From the NCBI GenBank assembly GCA_938038825.1, contig CALHST010000044.1, forward strand, positions 1-5,776: a stretch of DNA of 5,776 bases, written 5' to 3'. A program made the translations under genes and the position numbers. Within the stretch, counting starts at the first letter, position 1. Each line of letters begins with the position of its first letter. The DNA comes from an uncultured Paracoccaceae bacterium (GTDB lineage Bacteria; Pseudomonadota; Alphaproteobacteria; Rhodobacterales; Rhodobacteraceae). This document shows, piece by piece, positions 5,748-5,776 of the stretch. The notes beneath the pieces were generated by a model. It did no database searches. It was not told where the DNA came from and saw nothing but the letters and a program-made list of their open reading frames with translations.

Positions 5748-5772
5748 AGGGCACCTTTGGGTGCCCTTTTTT
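5748..5772 (+). terminator. intrinsic terminator of degP
   Basis: GGGCACC (5749-5755), a TTTG loop, and GGTGCCC (5760-5766) form a seven-base-pair GC-rich stem, extended by an A-T pair at its foot. It is followed directly by six T (5767-5772). It starts 25 bases after the degP stop codon and is a textbook Rho-independent terminator, so degP is the last gene of its transcript. Confidence 0.92.
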
Positions 5773-5776
5773 GTTA

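Overview
The window reads as chromosomal DNA from an alphaproteobacterium, most likely a member of the Rhodobacterales (Roseobacter/Rhodobacter group). This rests on the style of the proteins (plant/alphaproteobacterial-type glutathione reductase, Gly-rich HflK ending in a VVPYLPLNEL-type tail, Do protease with a short LA loop) and on the gene order gor - hflK - hflC - DUF2065 - degP, which I recall as typical of that group. It is an inference without a database search. All supported genes lie on the + strand, all look intact, and none looks foreign.

Layout. Bases 1-290 hold perhaps the last codons of an upstream gene and the leader of gor. Glutathione reductase (gor) fills 291-1685. A 75-base gap with a small GC-rich hairpin leads to hflK (1761-2921). 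hflC follows at once (2921-3793, stop and start sharing one base), then a 64-residue DUF2065 membrane protein (3790-3984) that starts with TTG inside the end of hflC. The 253-base gap from 3985 to 4237 holds a pair of identical 22-base palindromic elements in inverted orientation (REP/REPIN-like), a heat-shock-type (RpoH-like) promoter candidate, and a leader with two small hairpins. A Do/HtrA periplasmic protease with signal peptide, catalytic triad and two PDZ domains (degP) occupies 4238-5722, closed by a strong intrinsic terminator at 5748-5772.

How the genes fit together. HflK and HflC are the two band-7 (SPFH) subunits of the inner-membrane complex that surrounds and restrains the FtsH protease. 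The small DUF2065 protein, equivalent in position to E. coli YjeT after hflKC, is translationally coupled to them. DegP degrades or refolds damaged proteins in the periplasm. Gor keeps glutathione reduced in the cytoplasm. The window is therefore an envelope protein quality-control and redox-homeostasis cluster. It is mostly ordinary core genome. The parts worth a second look are the inverted REP-like pair, the candidate RpoH promoter of degP, and the coupled uncharacterised DUF2065 protein. I found no mobile element genes, CRISPR array, tRNA or rRNA.
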